A DNA stretch of 64,000 bases from JBMOMT01 sp049324835 (GCA_049324835.1 JBMOMT010000043.1:124001-188000); one strand, 5' to 3'. Counted from the first letter of the stretch, positions 39,444-48,629 are shown. Notes: generated by a model not told the origin, from the letters alone. Made by a program: numbers and translations.

Positions 39444-39895
39444 CTCGGGCTTTGCTGTCCTTTGAGAATGCGTCGGATGTGGCGTTCGGTTTCACGCCTG
39501 GCGATGGTCTGGCGCTTGTCGAATTGGCGTTTGCCTCGCACCAGCGCGATCTCGACTTTGGCCCGGTTGCTCTTGAGATACATACGCAAAGGGACGAGGG
39601 TATAGCCTGGTTCCTGGGTGTCTATCGTCAGGCGCTCGATCTGGCGGCGGTGCATCAGTAACTTGCGGTCGCGGCGTGGCTCGTGATTCAAACGGCTGGC
39701 CTGATCGTAAGGCGAGATGTGACAGTTGAGCAACCACAGTTCCCCATCGCGCACGGTCACGTACCCCTCGCGCAGATTGACACGCCCTGCCCGCACAGAT
39801 TTGATCTCCGAGCCGGTCAGGACGATGCCGGCCTCGTAGGTATCGAGAACATGGTAATCGTGATACGCTTTACGATTGGTCGCCACAACTTTCAT
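39440..39895 (-). CDS. smpB: SsrA-binding protein SmpB
   Basis: A 151-residue partner of tmRNA. The OB-fold body has 'NRKAYHDYHVLDTYEAGIVL', 'GSEIKSVRAGRVNLREGYV', 'LLNCHISPYDQAS' and the basic C-terminal tail 'GKRQFDKRQTIARRETERHI', which mimics mRNA in the A site. It lies 36 bp upstream of ssrA on the same strand and 7 bp downstream of the S41 peptidase gene, so it is probably the end of that operon. Confidence 0.97.
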   Translation of the reverse strand: MKVVATNRKAYHDYHVLDTYEAGIVLTGSEIKSVRAGRVNLREGYVTVRDGELWLLNCHISPYDQASRLNHEPRRDRKLLMHRRQIERLTIDTQEPGYTLVPLRMYLKSNRAKVEIALVRGKRQFDKRQTIARRETERHIRRILKGQQSPS

Positions 39896-39902
39896 GGCCG
39901 GT

Positions 39903-41171
39903 CTACTTTCCGTTCAACAAATACTCCACGGCCCGGTCCAATTGGGGGTCCAGGCCGGCGTCCATGTCTTCGACCGTCAGTTCCACGGCGATGTCTGGCT
40001 CCAGGCCTTGTTCGTGGATCAATCGTCCGTTGGGTGTGAACCAGCGGGCCACGGTGACGCGCAGCTCAGAACCGTCGCGCAGGCGATGGACCAGTTGCAC
40101 GGAGCCTTTGCCAAACGTCGTCTCACCGATGAGCACGCCGCGGCCCGTGTCCTGGATCGCCCCGGCGACGATCTCGGACGCGCTGGCCGAACCGGCATTG
40201 ACCAGTAGCACCAGAGGAACATCAAAAGCCAGGCCATTGCCCGTCGCTTCGTAGGTCTGTTCGCTGCCGTCGCTGAACCGCTCGACAAGCACCACGCCCT
40301 CAGAGATGAACTGGCTGGCAACCGCCACAGCCTCGTCCAAAAAACCACCCGGGTTGTTGCGTAAATCCAGAATGATGCCGGCCGATTCTCGCGCCAGAGC
40401 CTCTTTGAGCGCCTCTGCCAGGCGCGCATTGGCCGACGAGTTGAACTCGTAAAGTTGGATGTAGGCCAGATTGCCCTCCAGCGTCTCGGTTTCGATGGTA
40501 GGCATGGGAATGTTGGCGCGCTCTATCTCGACGACGAACGGCTCTGGGGCGCCCTCACGCAGCACGGTCAGCCTTACCACTGTGCCGGCCGGGCCGCGGA
40601 TGTAGGAAATGGCTTCCCAGATAGTCATGCCTTCCAGTGAAACGTCGTCGGCCTGCAGGATGATGTCACCACGCCGCAGACCTGCGATCTCGGCCGGTTG
40701 GCCCTCGATGGGCGCTACGATCACGAGCCGCCCATCCTCGCGCAGGCGCACGTGGGCGCCAATGCCTTCGAAATTGCCCGACATATCTTCGCGCATGATC
40801 TCGGCGATTTCCGGGTCAAAGAAAGCGGTGTTAGGGTCGTCCAGGGTATCCAGCACTCCCTGGATAGCGCCGTAGGTCATTCCGTTCTCATCGGGCAGAT
40901 CGCCGTAAAACTCTTGCTCCAGGATATGCCATACCTCCCAGAACAGGTTAAAGGCCTCGGTTTCGTCCTCCGCAGGCGACGCGCTGACCGTTGGTGTGGC
41001 GGTGGGAAAGAGAGGCAGGGACAGATCCACGGTATCTGTCGAGATGGCAGGGGAGAGAGGGGCCAGCACCGCACCCGCCCCAAAACCAGTCGCAAACGCA
41101 CCGGCAGCGATCAACAGGCCCACCGCGGCGATCAAAAGCACTTTACAACCACCGGTCATGGTATCTTTCAT
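39903..41171 (-). CDS. S41 carboxy-terminal processing peptidase, copy 1
   Basis: A 422-residue exported serine protease. A signal/anchor helix (about 8-30) precedes a CtpA N-terminal helical domain ('EVWHILEQEFYGDLPDENGM'), a PDZ domain (about 110-195, 'GIGAHVRLREDGRLVIVAPI') and the S41 core. The nucleophile serine is in 'NAGSASASEIVAGAIQD' and the general-base Lys in 'GETTFGKGSVQL'. It degrades or trims periplasmic or wall-associated proteins. The ATG at 41171 follows AAAGG by nine bases. It is a tandem paralogue of the next gene upstream. Confidence 0.93.
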   Translation of the reverse strand: MKDTMTGGCKVLLIAAVGLLIAAGAFATGFGAGAVLAPLSPAISTDTVDLSLPLFPTATPTVSASPAEDETEAFNLFWEVWHILEQEFYGDLPDENGMTYGAIQGVLDTLDDPNTAFFDPEIAEIMREDMSGNFEGIGAHVRLREDGRLVIVAPIEGQPAEIAGLRRGDIILQADDVSLEGMTIWEAISYIRGPAGTVVRLTVLREGAPEPFVVEIERANIPMPTIETETLEGNLAYIQLYEFNSSANARLAEALKEALARESAGIILDLRNNPGGFLDEAVAVASQFISEGVVLVERFSDGSEQTYEATGNGLAFDVPLVLLVNAGSASASEIVAGAIQDTGRGVLIGETTFGKGSVQLVHRLRDGSELRVTVARWFTPNGRLIHEQGLEPDIAVELTVEDMDAGLDPQLDRAVEYLLNGK

Positions 41172-41230
41172 GTAAGCCAACCTTTCCCATAATTAGACAT
41201 AAAAAAGCCTGGTTTGGATTCAGAAACCGA

Positions 41231-42448
41231 TCAGGGGGCAGGGGAGGAATGCACCTGCTGTCGCAGTGCTTGAATGGCTGCCTGTAACTGCGGGTCCCGA
41301 CCGGTAGCGCGATCTTGCTGGGTCAGTGTGGCCTCGATGTCTGGCGTCAATCCCAAACCGTCGATCTGGTGGCGGTTGGGCGTCAGCCAACGGGCAGCCG
41401 TCACGTGCAGAGAAGAACCGTCGGACAGATCGTAGATCAGTTGCACCGAGCCTTTGCCAAAGGTCCTTTCACCAACCAACAAACCCCGGCCCTGATCCTG
41501 AATGGCGCCGGCGACGATCTCGGACGCGCTGGCTGTGCCGGCGTTGACCAGGATCACCAGCGGCAGTTCCACGGTGCTGCCAGAGGACGTAACGGGATAA
41601 AAAGTTTCCTCACCGCCGCGTTTCTGCTCGTACAGTACAACCCCATCGGCCAGAAATTGGCTGCTCACATCGATCGCAGACTGCAACAGGCCGCCGCCGT
41701 TGTCTCGCAAATCCAGCACCAGTTGAGTGGCTCCTTGAATCTGAAGGTCGCCAAGGGCTTCTTCGAGTTCGCCGGCCGTGCGCTCGGTGAACAGATCGAG
41801 TTTGATATAACCAATGGCAGGGTCCTCTTCCAGTAACTTCCAGGAGATCGAAGGCACCTCGAACTCTTGGCGGACGATTTCAAACACCAGGAGCTCTGGG
41901 GGATCATTGCGGCGAACGGTGATACTGACCCGGGTGTCCACTGGCCCTCGGATCAGGCTCAACACCTCCTCCATGGTCATTTCCGGGGTGATTTCCAGAC
42001 CGTCCACTGCGACCAGGATGTCGCCATCGACGATACCTGCCTGAGCGGCAGGGCGATCGCGCATGGGTGTTAGAACAAATATTCCAGACCCTTGTTGCTC
42101 CACCCAGGCGCCGATCCCTCCAAAACGACCCTCCAAATCGTGGCGCTCCAATTCGCGCGGTTGGGGTTCAACAAAAGAAGTATACGGGTCGTCGAGCAGA
42201 GCCACCACGCCGCGCACCGCAGCGTAGACCATTTGCCTGTCGTCGGGTAGGGCGCCGATAAAGTCGCGCTCCAGGATGTGCCATACTTCCCAAAAAACGC
42301 CAAAAGGTTCCGGCTCTTGCTGCTGTGTGGTCTGGACACGTTGCAGGTGAAACAGAAACCAATTTGTTCCAAAGCCGGCCAGGAATCCCAGCAGGGTGAT
42401 CGTCAGAACCGCAACAGCCAGAACCATTCTGGTAGAAAAAGATCTCAT
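41231..42448 (-). CDS. S41 carboxy-terminal processing peptidase, copy 2
   Basis: A 405-residue paralogue of the adjacent peptidase with the same order: membrane anchor (about 8-28), 'EVWHILERDFIGALPDDRQM', PDZ domain, and S41 core with 'NAGTASASEIVAGAIQD' (Ser) and 'GERTFGKGSVQLIYD' (Lys). The second linker and PDZ have diverged, so substrate choice probably differs. The ATG at 42448 follows AAGAGGAAA. It is probably first in an operon with copy 1 and smpB. Confidence 0.92.
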   Translation of the reverse strand: MRSFSTRMVLAVAVLTITLLGFLAGFGTNWFLFHLQRVQTTQQQEPEPFGVFWEVWHILERDFIGALPDDRQMVYAAVRGVVALLDDPYTSFVEPQPRELERHDLEGRFGGIGAWVEQQGSGIFVLTPMRDRPAAQAGIVDGDILVAVDGLEITPEMTMEEVLSLIRGPVDTRVSITVRRNDPPELLVFEIVRQEFEVPSISWKLLEEDPAIGYIKLDLFTERTAGELEEALGDLQIQGATQLVLDLRDNGGGLLQSAIDVSSQFLADGVVLYEQKRGGEETFYPVTSSGSTVELPLVILVNAGTASASEIVAGAIQDQGRGLLVGERTFGKGSVQLIYDLSDGSSLHVTAARWLTPNRHQIDGLGLTPDIEATLTQQDRATGRDPQLQAAIQALRQQVHSSPAP

Positions 42449-42593
42449 GGTGTTTCCTCTTGACAAGAAATCGCCCCCACATCCGCTGGGGGCTCGTCGC
42501 GTCGTATTGTAACACACAACTTGAGCAAAGGCAAACCCTGCCAGGCCAAAGAAAAACAGGGGGGTAAAGGCTCAAGTGTTTTCCTTTTTAGTT

Positions 42594-42622
42594 TTTATAA
42601 CTATACTTATACCACTTGTAAA
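42594..42622 (-). promoter_or_regulatory. Promoter for the S41 peptidase-smpB run
   Basis: Minus strand: TTTACA (42622-42617), 17 bp, TATAAA (42599-42594). The leader of about 135 bases includes a GCCCCCA/TGGGGGC hairpin at 42473-42493. Otherwise the 324-bp gap 42449-42772 holds only this and the opposing promoter. Confidence 0.5.
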
Positions 42623-42684
42623 ACGATCAGCCTGCCCCAAGCACTCCGATGAAACCGCAGAGGCTACGAACGTTCTGCCCATAG

Positions 42685-42712
42685 TTGACCCCAACAGAAT
42701 TTCGGGTAAAAT
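42685..42712 (+). promoter_or_regulatory. Promoter for the response regulator-GAF gene
   Basis: TTGACC (42685-42690), 16 bp, TAAAAT (42707-42712). The downstream ribosome site is part of AGCCTGCGGGAGG (42755-42767), identical to the arm motif of the MITE family. Confidence 0.5.
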
Positions 42713-42772
42713 AGTAGATGCACACCAAAATCAGCGCTTTTCAGGCAAGACAGCAGCCTGCGGGAGGCCAGT

Positions 42773-43726
42773 ATGTCCGAGGATTTGCTCCAGCCTACCA
42801 TCCTGATCGTGGACGACGACGAGGCGGCGGTCGAGATGCTCGACGTTTTGCTCAAGAATCAGGGCTATCGAACGGTTACGGCGCGGTCTGGACAGCAGGC
42901 GCTCGATATCGTTGAACAAGAACTCGAGCACGCAAGCCGCTGGCGGCCGTGGCGCATCGACCTGATCCTGCTAGACATCATGATGCCAGGCATCGATGGC
43001 TACAAGGTATGTCTGCGCATCAAGGATGAGCCCGCATTGAAACACATCCCGGTAGTGATGGTCACCGCGCTGGATAACAGCCGCGACAGGCGCACCGCCA
43101 TCTCGTTCGGCGCCGATGGTTATGTCACCAAACCGTACCTCTCGGACGACCTGATGAGCACCATAAAGGCTCACCTGAGAGTCAAGGCTTATTACGATTT
43201 TTTGTTGCGGCAATTGGCCGAAAAAGAGCTCATCGATGCCGTTACCACAAGCGCCCATCAGTCGTTGAATCTGCCGATGGTCATTGCCGGCACACTCACG
43301 GCGCTTGTTGAATCCGGGCACGTGGACGCCGCAGCCATCTATGAACTGGACGACACAGGCTCGTCGCTGGTAGTGTCGAGCATGCAGGGCGCCAAAGGCC
43401 TGACTATTCCTGGCCTTCCCTCCTGCCCCTGGGGCGAAGGTGTTGTCGGACAGATTGCCCAGACACAGCGCAGCATGTGGGCCGACGATATCACCGGGAG
43501 ACCCGACTTTGTTGATCGCCCAGACAGCCCTCTGAGAGCCTATGCAGGAGCAGCCTTACAAGTCGATGGCCGCACTGTTGGCGTGATCGAGCTGTTCCAC
43601 ACGCAGGCGGGCCATTTTGATGGTCGCGATGCTGCGTGGCTGCATGAACTGGGAATCAGGATAGGCCTGGCCATCGAGAATGCTAAAACTTTTGAACGAA
43701 CTCAGACGATGCTTCTAAAGAGTTGA
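42773..43726 (+). CDS. Response regulator with GAF domain
   Basis: A 317-residue protein. Residues 7-140 are a receiver ('ILIVDDDEAAVEML', acceptor Asp in 'LILLDIMMPGIDGYKV', Lys in 'ADGYVTKPYLSDD'), with a short insert 'HASRWRPWRI' before the acceptor strand. Residues about 165-310 form a GAF ligand domain ('DAAAIYELDDTGSSLVV', 'CPWGEGVVGQIAQTQ', 'DGRTVGVIELFH'). There is no DNA-binding or enzymatic output, so it probably signals by protein contact or through another kinase. GGGAGG is five bases before the ATG. Confidence 0.85.
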   Translation: MSEDLLQPTILIVDDDEAAVEMLDVLLKNQGYRTVTARSGQQALDIVEQELEHASRWRPWRIDLILLDIMMPGIDGYKVCLRIKDEPALKHIPVVMVTALDNSRDRRTAISFGADGYVTKPYLSDDLMSTIKAHLRVKAYYDFLLRQLAEKELIDAVTTSAHQSLNLPMVIAGTLTALVESGHVDAAAIYELDDTGSSLVVSSMQGAKGLTIPGLPSCPWGEGVVGQIAQTQRSMWADDITGRPDFVDRPDSPLRAYAGAALQVDGRTVGVIELFHTQAGHFDGRDAAWLHELGIRIGLAIENAKTFERTQTMLLKS

Positions 43727-43804
43727 TGTTCCTTTCTCGCATGCAACACTACAATCGCCCGGCAGATCCAGGCCGGGACAGGACGTGCAGCATGGAGTGA
43801 GGTC

Positions 43805-43830
43805 GAGGGTTAGGTGAAATCCTAGCCCTC
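43805..43830 (+). terminator. Hairpin between response regulator and GNAT genes
   Basis: GAGGGTTAGG (43805-43814) pairs with CCTAGCCCTC (43821-43830), ten pairs with one G-U, loop six. The following GTGTTGTGTGG is only weakly T-rich. Confidence 0.5.
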
Positions 43831-43877
43831 GTGTTGTGTGGTGCGAGCACGAGACAATCCACAGGAGAGATTGTACC

Positions 43878-44891
43878 ATGCAGATCGAATGTTACCAGCA
43901 GGCAACCGGTTTCGATGCACTCGCGGCTGAATGGAATCCTTTATTGCAGCGCAGCGCTGCCGACACGATCTTTCTCACCTACGAATGGCAACGCACCTGG
44001 TGGGATTTTTTCGCAACGGGCAGAGAGCTTTGCCTGCTGGCGTTTCGCCACGGGGGCAAACTGGTTGGCCTTGCTCCTTTCTACTTTCAGGCTCTGGCAA
44101 GTGGGAAAACCGTTCTGCAAATCATCGGCGGGGTAGACATTTGCGATTATCTCGATATCATTGCCCTGCCTGAATGGCAGGAGCAGGTATATCAGGCCCT
44201 TTTGACGTTTCTGATCCAGCAGGCGCCACATTGGGACGAGATCGATCTACACTGTGTGCCACAAACATCACCCTATCAGCTCCTGGAAAGTGTAGCCCAG
44301 GAGAAACAATTGACCATCCATCGCCGGGTAGAAGACGTTTGCCCCATTATCCCCCTACCCGACACCTGGGACGACTATTTGGCACTCTTGAACAAAAAAC
44401 AGCGTCACGAATTACGACGCAAGATGCGCCGCGCTGAGCGAGAGACCAGATTAGAGTGGTACATCGCCTCCGATCCACAAACCCTTGCTCAAGAGATGAA
44501 CAGTTATATCGACCTCCACCACAAGAGCAGCCCCGACAAACGCACCTTCATGAGTGATCCGGCTATGCAAGGCTTTTTTCACCAGATGGCTCGTTTTGCA
44601 ATGGAAAAGGGCTGGTTGGAACTATCCTTCATTCTGCTCGATGGCCACAAAGCCGCCACGATGCTCTGCTTTGGTTACAATGACCGTACACTGGTTTACA
44701 ATTCCGGCTACGACCCCCAACAATACAGTCACCTGAGTCCGGGCATCGTGCTCCTGGGTTACCACATCCAGGACAGCATTGCCAGAAAGCGCACGGCTTT
44801 CGACTTTCTACGAGGCGACGAGGTCTATAAATATCGCTTTGGCGGCCAGGATTTCGAGATTTTCCAAATCACGATCCGCCGTCCTGCGTGA
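43878..44891 (+). CDS. GNAT/FemAB-like acyltransferase (BioF2-like domain)
   Basis: A 337-residue protein with two GNAT-like halves. The N-terminal half begins 'DTIFLTYEWQRTWWDFFATG' and 'LCLLAFRHGGKLVGLAPFYF'. The central 'ALLNKKQRHELRRKMRRAER' and C-terminal 'ELSFILLDGHKAATMLCFGY...YNSGYDPQQYSHLSPG' are typical of Acetyltransf_6 (CelD/BioF2-like) proteins. It likely acylates an amine on a sugar or peptide. The ATG follows AGGAGA by nine bases. The stop overlaps the glycosyltransferase start codon, so the products are probably made together. Confidence 0.82.
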   Translation: MQIECYQQATGFDALAAEWNPLLQRSAADTIFLTYEWQRTWWDFFATGRELCLLAFRHGGKLVGLAPFYFQALASGKTVLQIIGGVDICDYLDIIALPEWQEQVYQALLTFLIQQAPHWDEIDLHCVPQTSPYQLLESVAQEKQLTIHRRVEDVCPIIPLPDTWDDYLALLNKKQRHELRRKMRRAERETRLEWYIASDPQTLAQEMNSYIDLHHKSSPDKRTFMSDPAMQGFFHQMARFAMEKGWLELSFILLDGHKAATMLCFGYNDRTLVYNSGYDPQQYSHLSPGIVLLGYHIQDSIARKRTAFDFLRGDEVYKYRFGGQDFEIFQITIRRPA

Positions 44892-46192
44892 ATGAGGGGG
44901 CTCCAAGAAAGGGATTCGATTTGTACCGGATTGCCATGATCAGCACCCACACCTGTCCCCTGGCAACGCTGGGCGGCAAAGAAACCGGCGGCATGAACGT
45001 CTATGTCCGCGACCTGAGCCGTGAACTCGGCCGACGTGGCATCGCGGTGGATGTTTTCACCCGCCAGCAGAACCCTGATCTGCCTCGAATCAGTCACAGG
45101 TTGGGAGACAATTGCCGGGTGATCCACGTGCCGGCCGGTCCGGTTTCGCCTTATGACAAAAACCAGGTCTACGATCACCTGCCCGAATTCGTCCAGGACA
45201 TTCTGGCCTGGGCCGAGCGGGAAAAGCTGACCTATCACGTATTGCACAGCCATTACTGGTTGTCTGGTGCGGCAGCGCTGGCGCTGCGCCAGCGCTGGGG
45301 CACGCCCATCGTACAGATGTTTCACACGCTGGGTCACATGAAAAACAGTGTGGCTCAGCGGGCCGTCGACCTGGAAACCGAGCGCCGTATCAGCGTCGAG
45401 ACAGAGATCATGGCCCAGGCCGACTGGCTGGTAGCGGCCACACTGCTCGAGCGGGCGCAAATGACCTGGCTCTACGGAGCGGACGCATCCAAAATCAAGG
45501 TGATCCCGTGCGGCGTCGATCTGAGCCTCTTCAAGCCCATCCCTCCGGCAGAGGCCAAAGCCCGACTTGGCCTGCCGCCGGAGCATCAGATGGTGCTTTT
45601 CGTGGGGCGCATTGAGCCTCTCAAGGGCATCGACACCTTGCTTCGCGCCATGGCCCGTGTGGTACACCAGTGCGCCAACTGGCAAAAGAACCTTTCCGTC
45701 GCCATCATCGGCGGCGATCCTGCCGGCAGTTCGTCGGGTGTGAACGCCGAAATGGAACGCCTGAAAAAGCTACGCGCCGAGCTAAACATCAGCGATCTGG
45801 TTGTCTTTTTGGGCGCCCAGGATCAAGACACCCTCAACATTTATTACTCGGCTGCTCAGGTGGTGGTGATGCCATCTCACTACGAGTCGTTTGGTATGGT
45901 GGCCCTGGAGGCAATGGCGTGTGGCACACCGGTCATCGCCTCCAAGGTAGGAGGGTTGGTGTTCACCGTGCAGGATGGTGTCACCGGTTTCCACGTGCCG
46001 GAGCGTGATCCGGAGGCGTTGGCGGCCAGAATTGCACAGGTGCTACGCGACACCAGGTTGAGAGATCGGTTGGGTCAAAAAGCCATGGCCTGGGCGCAGC
46101 GCTACCAGTGGTCAACGGTGGCCAATCAGATCATCGAGCTGTATGGCACAGCCGCCGCCAACGCCACATTGGCCCGGCTGGCCTGTTCGTAA
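44888..46192 (+). CDS. GT4 glycosyltransferase, MshA-like
   Basis: A 434-residue retaining glycosyltransferase. The N-terminus 'ISTHTCPLATLGGKETGGMN' and 'DVFTRQQNPDLP', then 'VLHSHYWLSG', 'FHTLGHMKNSVA', 'GVDLSLFKP', 'FVGRIEPLKGIDTLLRAM' and 'PSHYESFGMVALEAMACGTP', closely follow the MshA pattern (GlcNAc transfer to inositol phosphate); sucrose-phosphate synthase is the other near family. The GTG at 44888 overlaps the previous stop (GTGA). A TTG at 44921 with AAAGGG seven bases upstream is a credible alternative start. Confidence 0.85.
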   Translation: MNEGAPRKGFDLYRIAMISTHTCPLATLGGKETGGMNVYVRDLSRELGRRGIAVDVFTRQQNPDLPRISHRLGDNCRVIHVPAGPVSPYDKNQVYDHLPEFVQDILAWAEREKLTYHVLHSHYWLSGAAALALRQRWGTPIVQMFHTLGHMKNSVAQRAVDLETERRISVETEIMAQADWLVAATLLERAQMTWLYGADASKIKVIPCGVDLSLFKPIPPAEAKARLGLPPEHQMVLFVGRIEPLKGIDTLLRAMARVVHQCANWQKNLSVAIIGGDPAGSSSGVNAEMERLKKLRAELNISDLVVFLGAQDQDTLNIYYSAAQVVVMPSHYESFGMVALEAMACGTPVIASKVGGLVFTVQDGVTGFHVPERDPEALAARIAQVLRDTRLRDRLGQKAMAWAQRYQWSTVANQIIELYGTAAANATLARLACS

Positions 46193-46216
46193 TTCGCGTG
46201 ACAAAAAGGAGTTTTT

Positions 46217-46924
46217 ATGTCGGATGACATTCATCAACCTTCAGATTCACCCAAACGCGCACTGGTGATCATGGCCCACCCCGACGACGCCGAATTCACC
46301 TGCGCCGGCACACTTGCCAGGTGGGTGCGCGCTGGCTGGTTGGTGCATTACGTCGTTTGTACCAGCGGCGACAAAGGCACGAAAAACCACGACATGACCC
46401 CTCATCACCTGGCTGCCATCCGAGAGGAAGAACAACTGGCAGCGGCCCGCGTGCTGGGTGTAGAAACCATCACCTTTTTGCGCCACAAAGACGGTGAACT
46501 GGAAGCCACCAAAGAGTTCCGCGCCGAGCTGGCCATGCTCATTCGACGCTACCGGCCCCATCGAGTCGTCACGCACGATGCCTGGCGACCCTATCAGCTC
46601 CACCCGGATCATCGCGCCGTTGGGATCACCACCTGCGATGCCATCGTCGCGGCGCGGGATCATCTCTTCCTGCCCGGCCAGACGGCCATCGGGCTGGAAG
46701 CGGTAGAGCCGGAAGAGCTTTATCTCTGGGGGGCAGCAGAGCCGGATTATTTTGAAGACATTTCAGAGACGCTGGAGGTAAAACTGGAGGCGCTGACGCA
46801 ACACGAGAGTCAGTTACGCCGCCCTAACTGGCGACAGAGGATCATCGATTGGGCCAGCGAGACTGGCAAGCCGCAGGGCATGGCCTACGCCGAGGCCTTC
46901 AAGAGGATTTCCTTCAGACACTGA
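46217..46924 (+). CDS. PIG-L/LmbE family deacetylase, MshB/BshB-like
   Basis: A 235-residue zinc amidohydrolase removing the acetyl group from GlcNAc conjugates. Zinc ligands and catalytic Asp are in 'IMAHPDDAEFTCAG', with the third ligand in 'YQLHPDHRAVG'; 'VVCTSGDKGT' and 'VTHDAWRPY' are further family blocks. It lies 24 bp after the MshA-like gene, a pairing that mirrors MshA/MshB and BshA/BshB in low-molecular-weight thiol synthesis. AAAAGGAG precedes the ATG. Confidence 0.9.
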   Translation: MSDDIHQPSDSPKRALVIMAHPDDAEFTCAGTLARWVRAGWLVHYVVCTSGDKGTKNHDMTPHHLAAIREEEQLAAARVLGVETITFLRHKDGELEATKEFRAELAMLIRRYRPHRVVTHDAWRPYQLHPDHRAVGITTCDAIVAARDHLFLPGQTAIGLEAVEPEELYLWGAAEPDYFEDISETLEVKLEALTQHESQLRRPNWRQRIIDWASETGKPQGMAYAEAFKRISFRH

Positions 46925-46952
46925 TCCGGGTGAATGTCCGTGGGAAATTTCC

Positions 46953-46986
46953 AACCGCTCGCAGGTTTCACCGTCTGCGAGCGGTT
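46953..46986. terminator. Terminator-like hairpin between convergent genes
   Basis: AACCGCTCGCAG (46953-46964) and CTGCGAGCGGTT (46975-46986) pair perfectly over 12 bp, loop ten. It lies between the PIG-L gene and the end of mltG and probably serves both directions. Confidence 0.75.
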
Positions 46987-46996
46987 GTTGTGTGGT

Positions 46997-48142
46997 TTAC
47001 CCGCCGTACCGTGCCTGATTCTGCAAATGCTCCTCGTACGTGGTCGCAAACGCGTGGGTGCCATCACCTTTGGCGTAGAAAAACAAATAGTTCGTGTCGG
47101 CAGGAAAAGCTACCGCCTCCAGCGCAGCCTGACCGGGCGAGCAGATAGGTCCGGGCGGCAGGCCGTAATTGAGAAAAGTGTTGTAAGGTGACTGCACCTT
47201 TTCCACATCCTCTACCTGAAACGGCGCCCACCACTTGTCGCTGATCGGATCGTAACCTCGCGCGTACTGAAAGGTGGGGTCTGCCTGGAGCGGCATACCC
47301 TGTTCAATGCGGTTGAGGTAAACATCGGCGATGATGGGCAATTCTTCGGCCACTACACCCTCGCGCTGCACAATAGACGCCACCGTGACCGCCTGATAGA
47401 CCGTGAGTCCCTGCCTTTCGATGGCCTGGCGCACCTCTGGGGTCAACCGCTCGTCGAATGTCTTGAGCATACGCTCGACCAGGTCCAGGGCCGTGGCCTG
47501 CGCCGGCAGACGATATGTCTCCGGATAGAGATAGCCTTCCAGCGTGCTGCCTTCGGGCCGGTCTGCCAGAGCGGCGTAGGCAAATGTGCCCTGGCGCGCC
47601 AGAGCCAGAAAAGCATCGGCGCTGACAATGTTCTCTCGTTCCAGCATCTCGGCAGTTTCCTCGATGCGCCAGCCAGGAACGATCGTCACCGAGATCTCTT
47701 CCATGCGGGCGTGTTGCAGCGCCTCCGCCAGCTCCTCCATGGTCATATTACGCCGCAGATCAAAATTGCCGGCCTCCAACCGGGCGTCTATTTCGTGATA
47801 TCGAATGTAAAGCCGGAACAAGTCAGGATCGGTGATAATGCCTTCCTCGAACAACCTGTTGGCAATGGTCACCGCAGTTTCACCCTGCTCGACGACAAAA
47901 GGCACAGCGGCATCGTCGGCGCTGGCCGGACGGTCGATGTCCTGCTGCCGAAAGCGTAAATAGAGGCCGATGATCATCCTCTCGACGGACGAGGGTGACA
48001 GGTCGGTATCCGAAAGCCACGTTTCGCCGCTGCTCTGCACTGGCTGCAACTGCGTCAGCAAAAACAGCCCCCCACCCGCCAACAGCGCCAGCACAGCCGA
48101 GATGGCCACCAAAAATACGAAAAAGCGCAAGATACCTTTCAT
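46997..48142 (-). CDS. mltG: Endolytic murein transglycosylase MltG
   Basis: A 381-residue YceG-family enzyme cutting nascent glycan strands. One N-terminal membrane helix (about 5-27) is followed by a LysM-like part ('VVEQGETAVTIANRLFEEGI') and the catalytic domain with the essential Glu in 'VASIVQREGVVAEELP', then 'VYLNRIEQGMPLQADPTFQY', 'SPYNTFLNYGLPPGPICSPG' and 'ALEAVAFP'. The ATG at 48142 follows AAAGGA by several bases. It lies 16 bp after ruvX, the usual MltG-RuvX neighbourhood. Confidence 0.94.
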   Translation of the reverse strand: MKGILRFFVFLVAISAVLALLAGGGLFLLTQLQPVQSSGETWLSDTDLSPSSVERMIIGLYLRFRQQDIDRPASADDAAVPFVVEQGETAVTIANRLFEEGIITDPDLFRLYIRYHEIDARLEAGNFDLRRNMTMEELAEALQHARMEEISVTIVPGWRIEETAEMLERENIVSADAFLALARQGTFAYAALADRPEGSTLEGYLYPETYRLPAQATALDLVERMLKTFDERLTPEVRQAIERQGLTVYQAVTVASIVQREGVVAEELPIIADVYLNRIEQGMPLQADPTFQYARGYDPISDKWWAPFQVEDVEKVQSPYNTFLNYGLPPGPICSPGQAALEAVAFPADTNYLFFYAKGDGTHAFATTYEEHLQNQARYGG

Positions 48143-48158
48143 GCAGCAGTCCTTTGTT

Positions 48159-48629
48159 TTATGTAAACTTGTCCTGCGAGTGTTGATCCAGATAACTCTG
48201 AAGAATGACAGCCGCCGCCACAGCATCGAGCCGCTGGCGGCGCTGGCGGCGCTTCCGGCCACCCTGGATCATGGCCTGGGTAGCGTCCACCGTCGAAAAG
48301 CTCTCGTCGTGAAATACGATCGGCAGGCGCACCTCCCGCACTGCCAGAGCATTCTGGAGCCCCTGAGCATAGCGCCGGATGCGTTGTGCCTGCGATCCCT
48401 CAGAGCCATCCGCCACAAGGGGCAAACCGATCACCACCATCACGGCGCTCTGTTCCAAGATCAGGCGAGCCAGCACGTCCGAGTCTTTTTCCCTGGAGTG
48501 CCTGTTCAACACCATCAGGCTACGCGCCAGGGTTCTGGTTTCGTCACTGACGGCCACGCCTATCCGCCGTTCACCAACATCCAGCGCCAGGATACGACCC
48601 GCAAGCGGTTCCTGACAGCACAAGGTCAC
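48159..48629 (-). CDS. ruvX: RuvX/YqgF family Holliday-junction resolvase-like nuclease
   Basis: A 156-residue RNase H-fold nuclease involved in 16S rRNA 5' maturation and possibly junction resolution. Acidic catalytic residues appear in 'ILALDVGERRIGVAVSDE', 'IVFHDESFSTVDATQAM' and 'LDAVAAAVILQSYLD'; 'VVIGLPLVADGSEG' is the loop signature. The start is GTG at 48629, overlapping the preceding stop as GTGA, so it is translationally coupled to the membrane protein gene. Confidence 0.92.
   Translation of the reverse strand: MTLCCQEPLAGRILALDVGERRIGVAVSDETRTLARSLMVLNRHSREKDSDVLARLILEQSAVMVVIGLPLVADGSEGSQAQRIRRYAQGLQNALAVREVRLPIVFHDESFSTVDATQAMIQGGRKRRQRRQRLDAVAAAVILQSYLDQHSQDKFT

Noticed and set aside
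42755..42767. MITE remnant AGCCTGCGGGAGG before the response regulator gene
   Set aside because: Only one arm is present and it doubles as a ribosome site; chance or an old relic cannot be separated.
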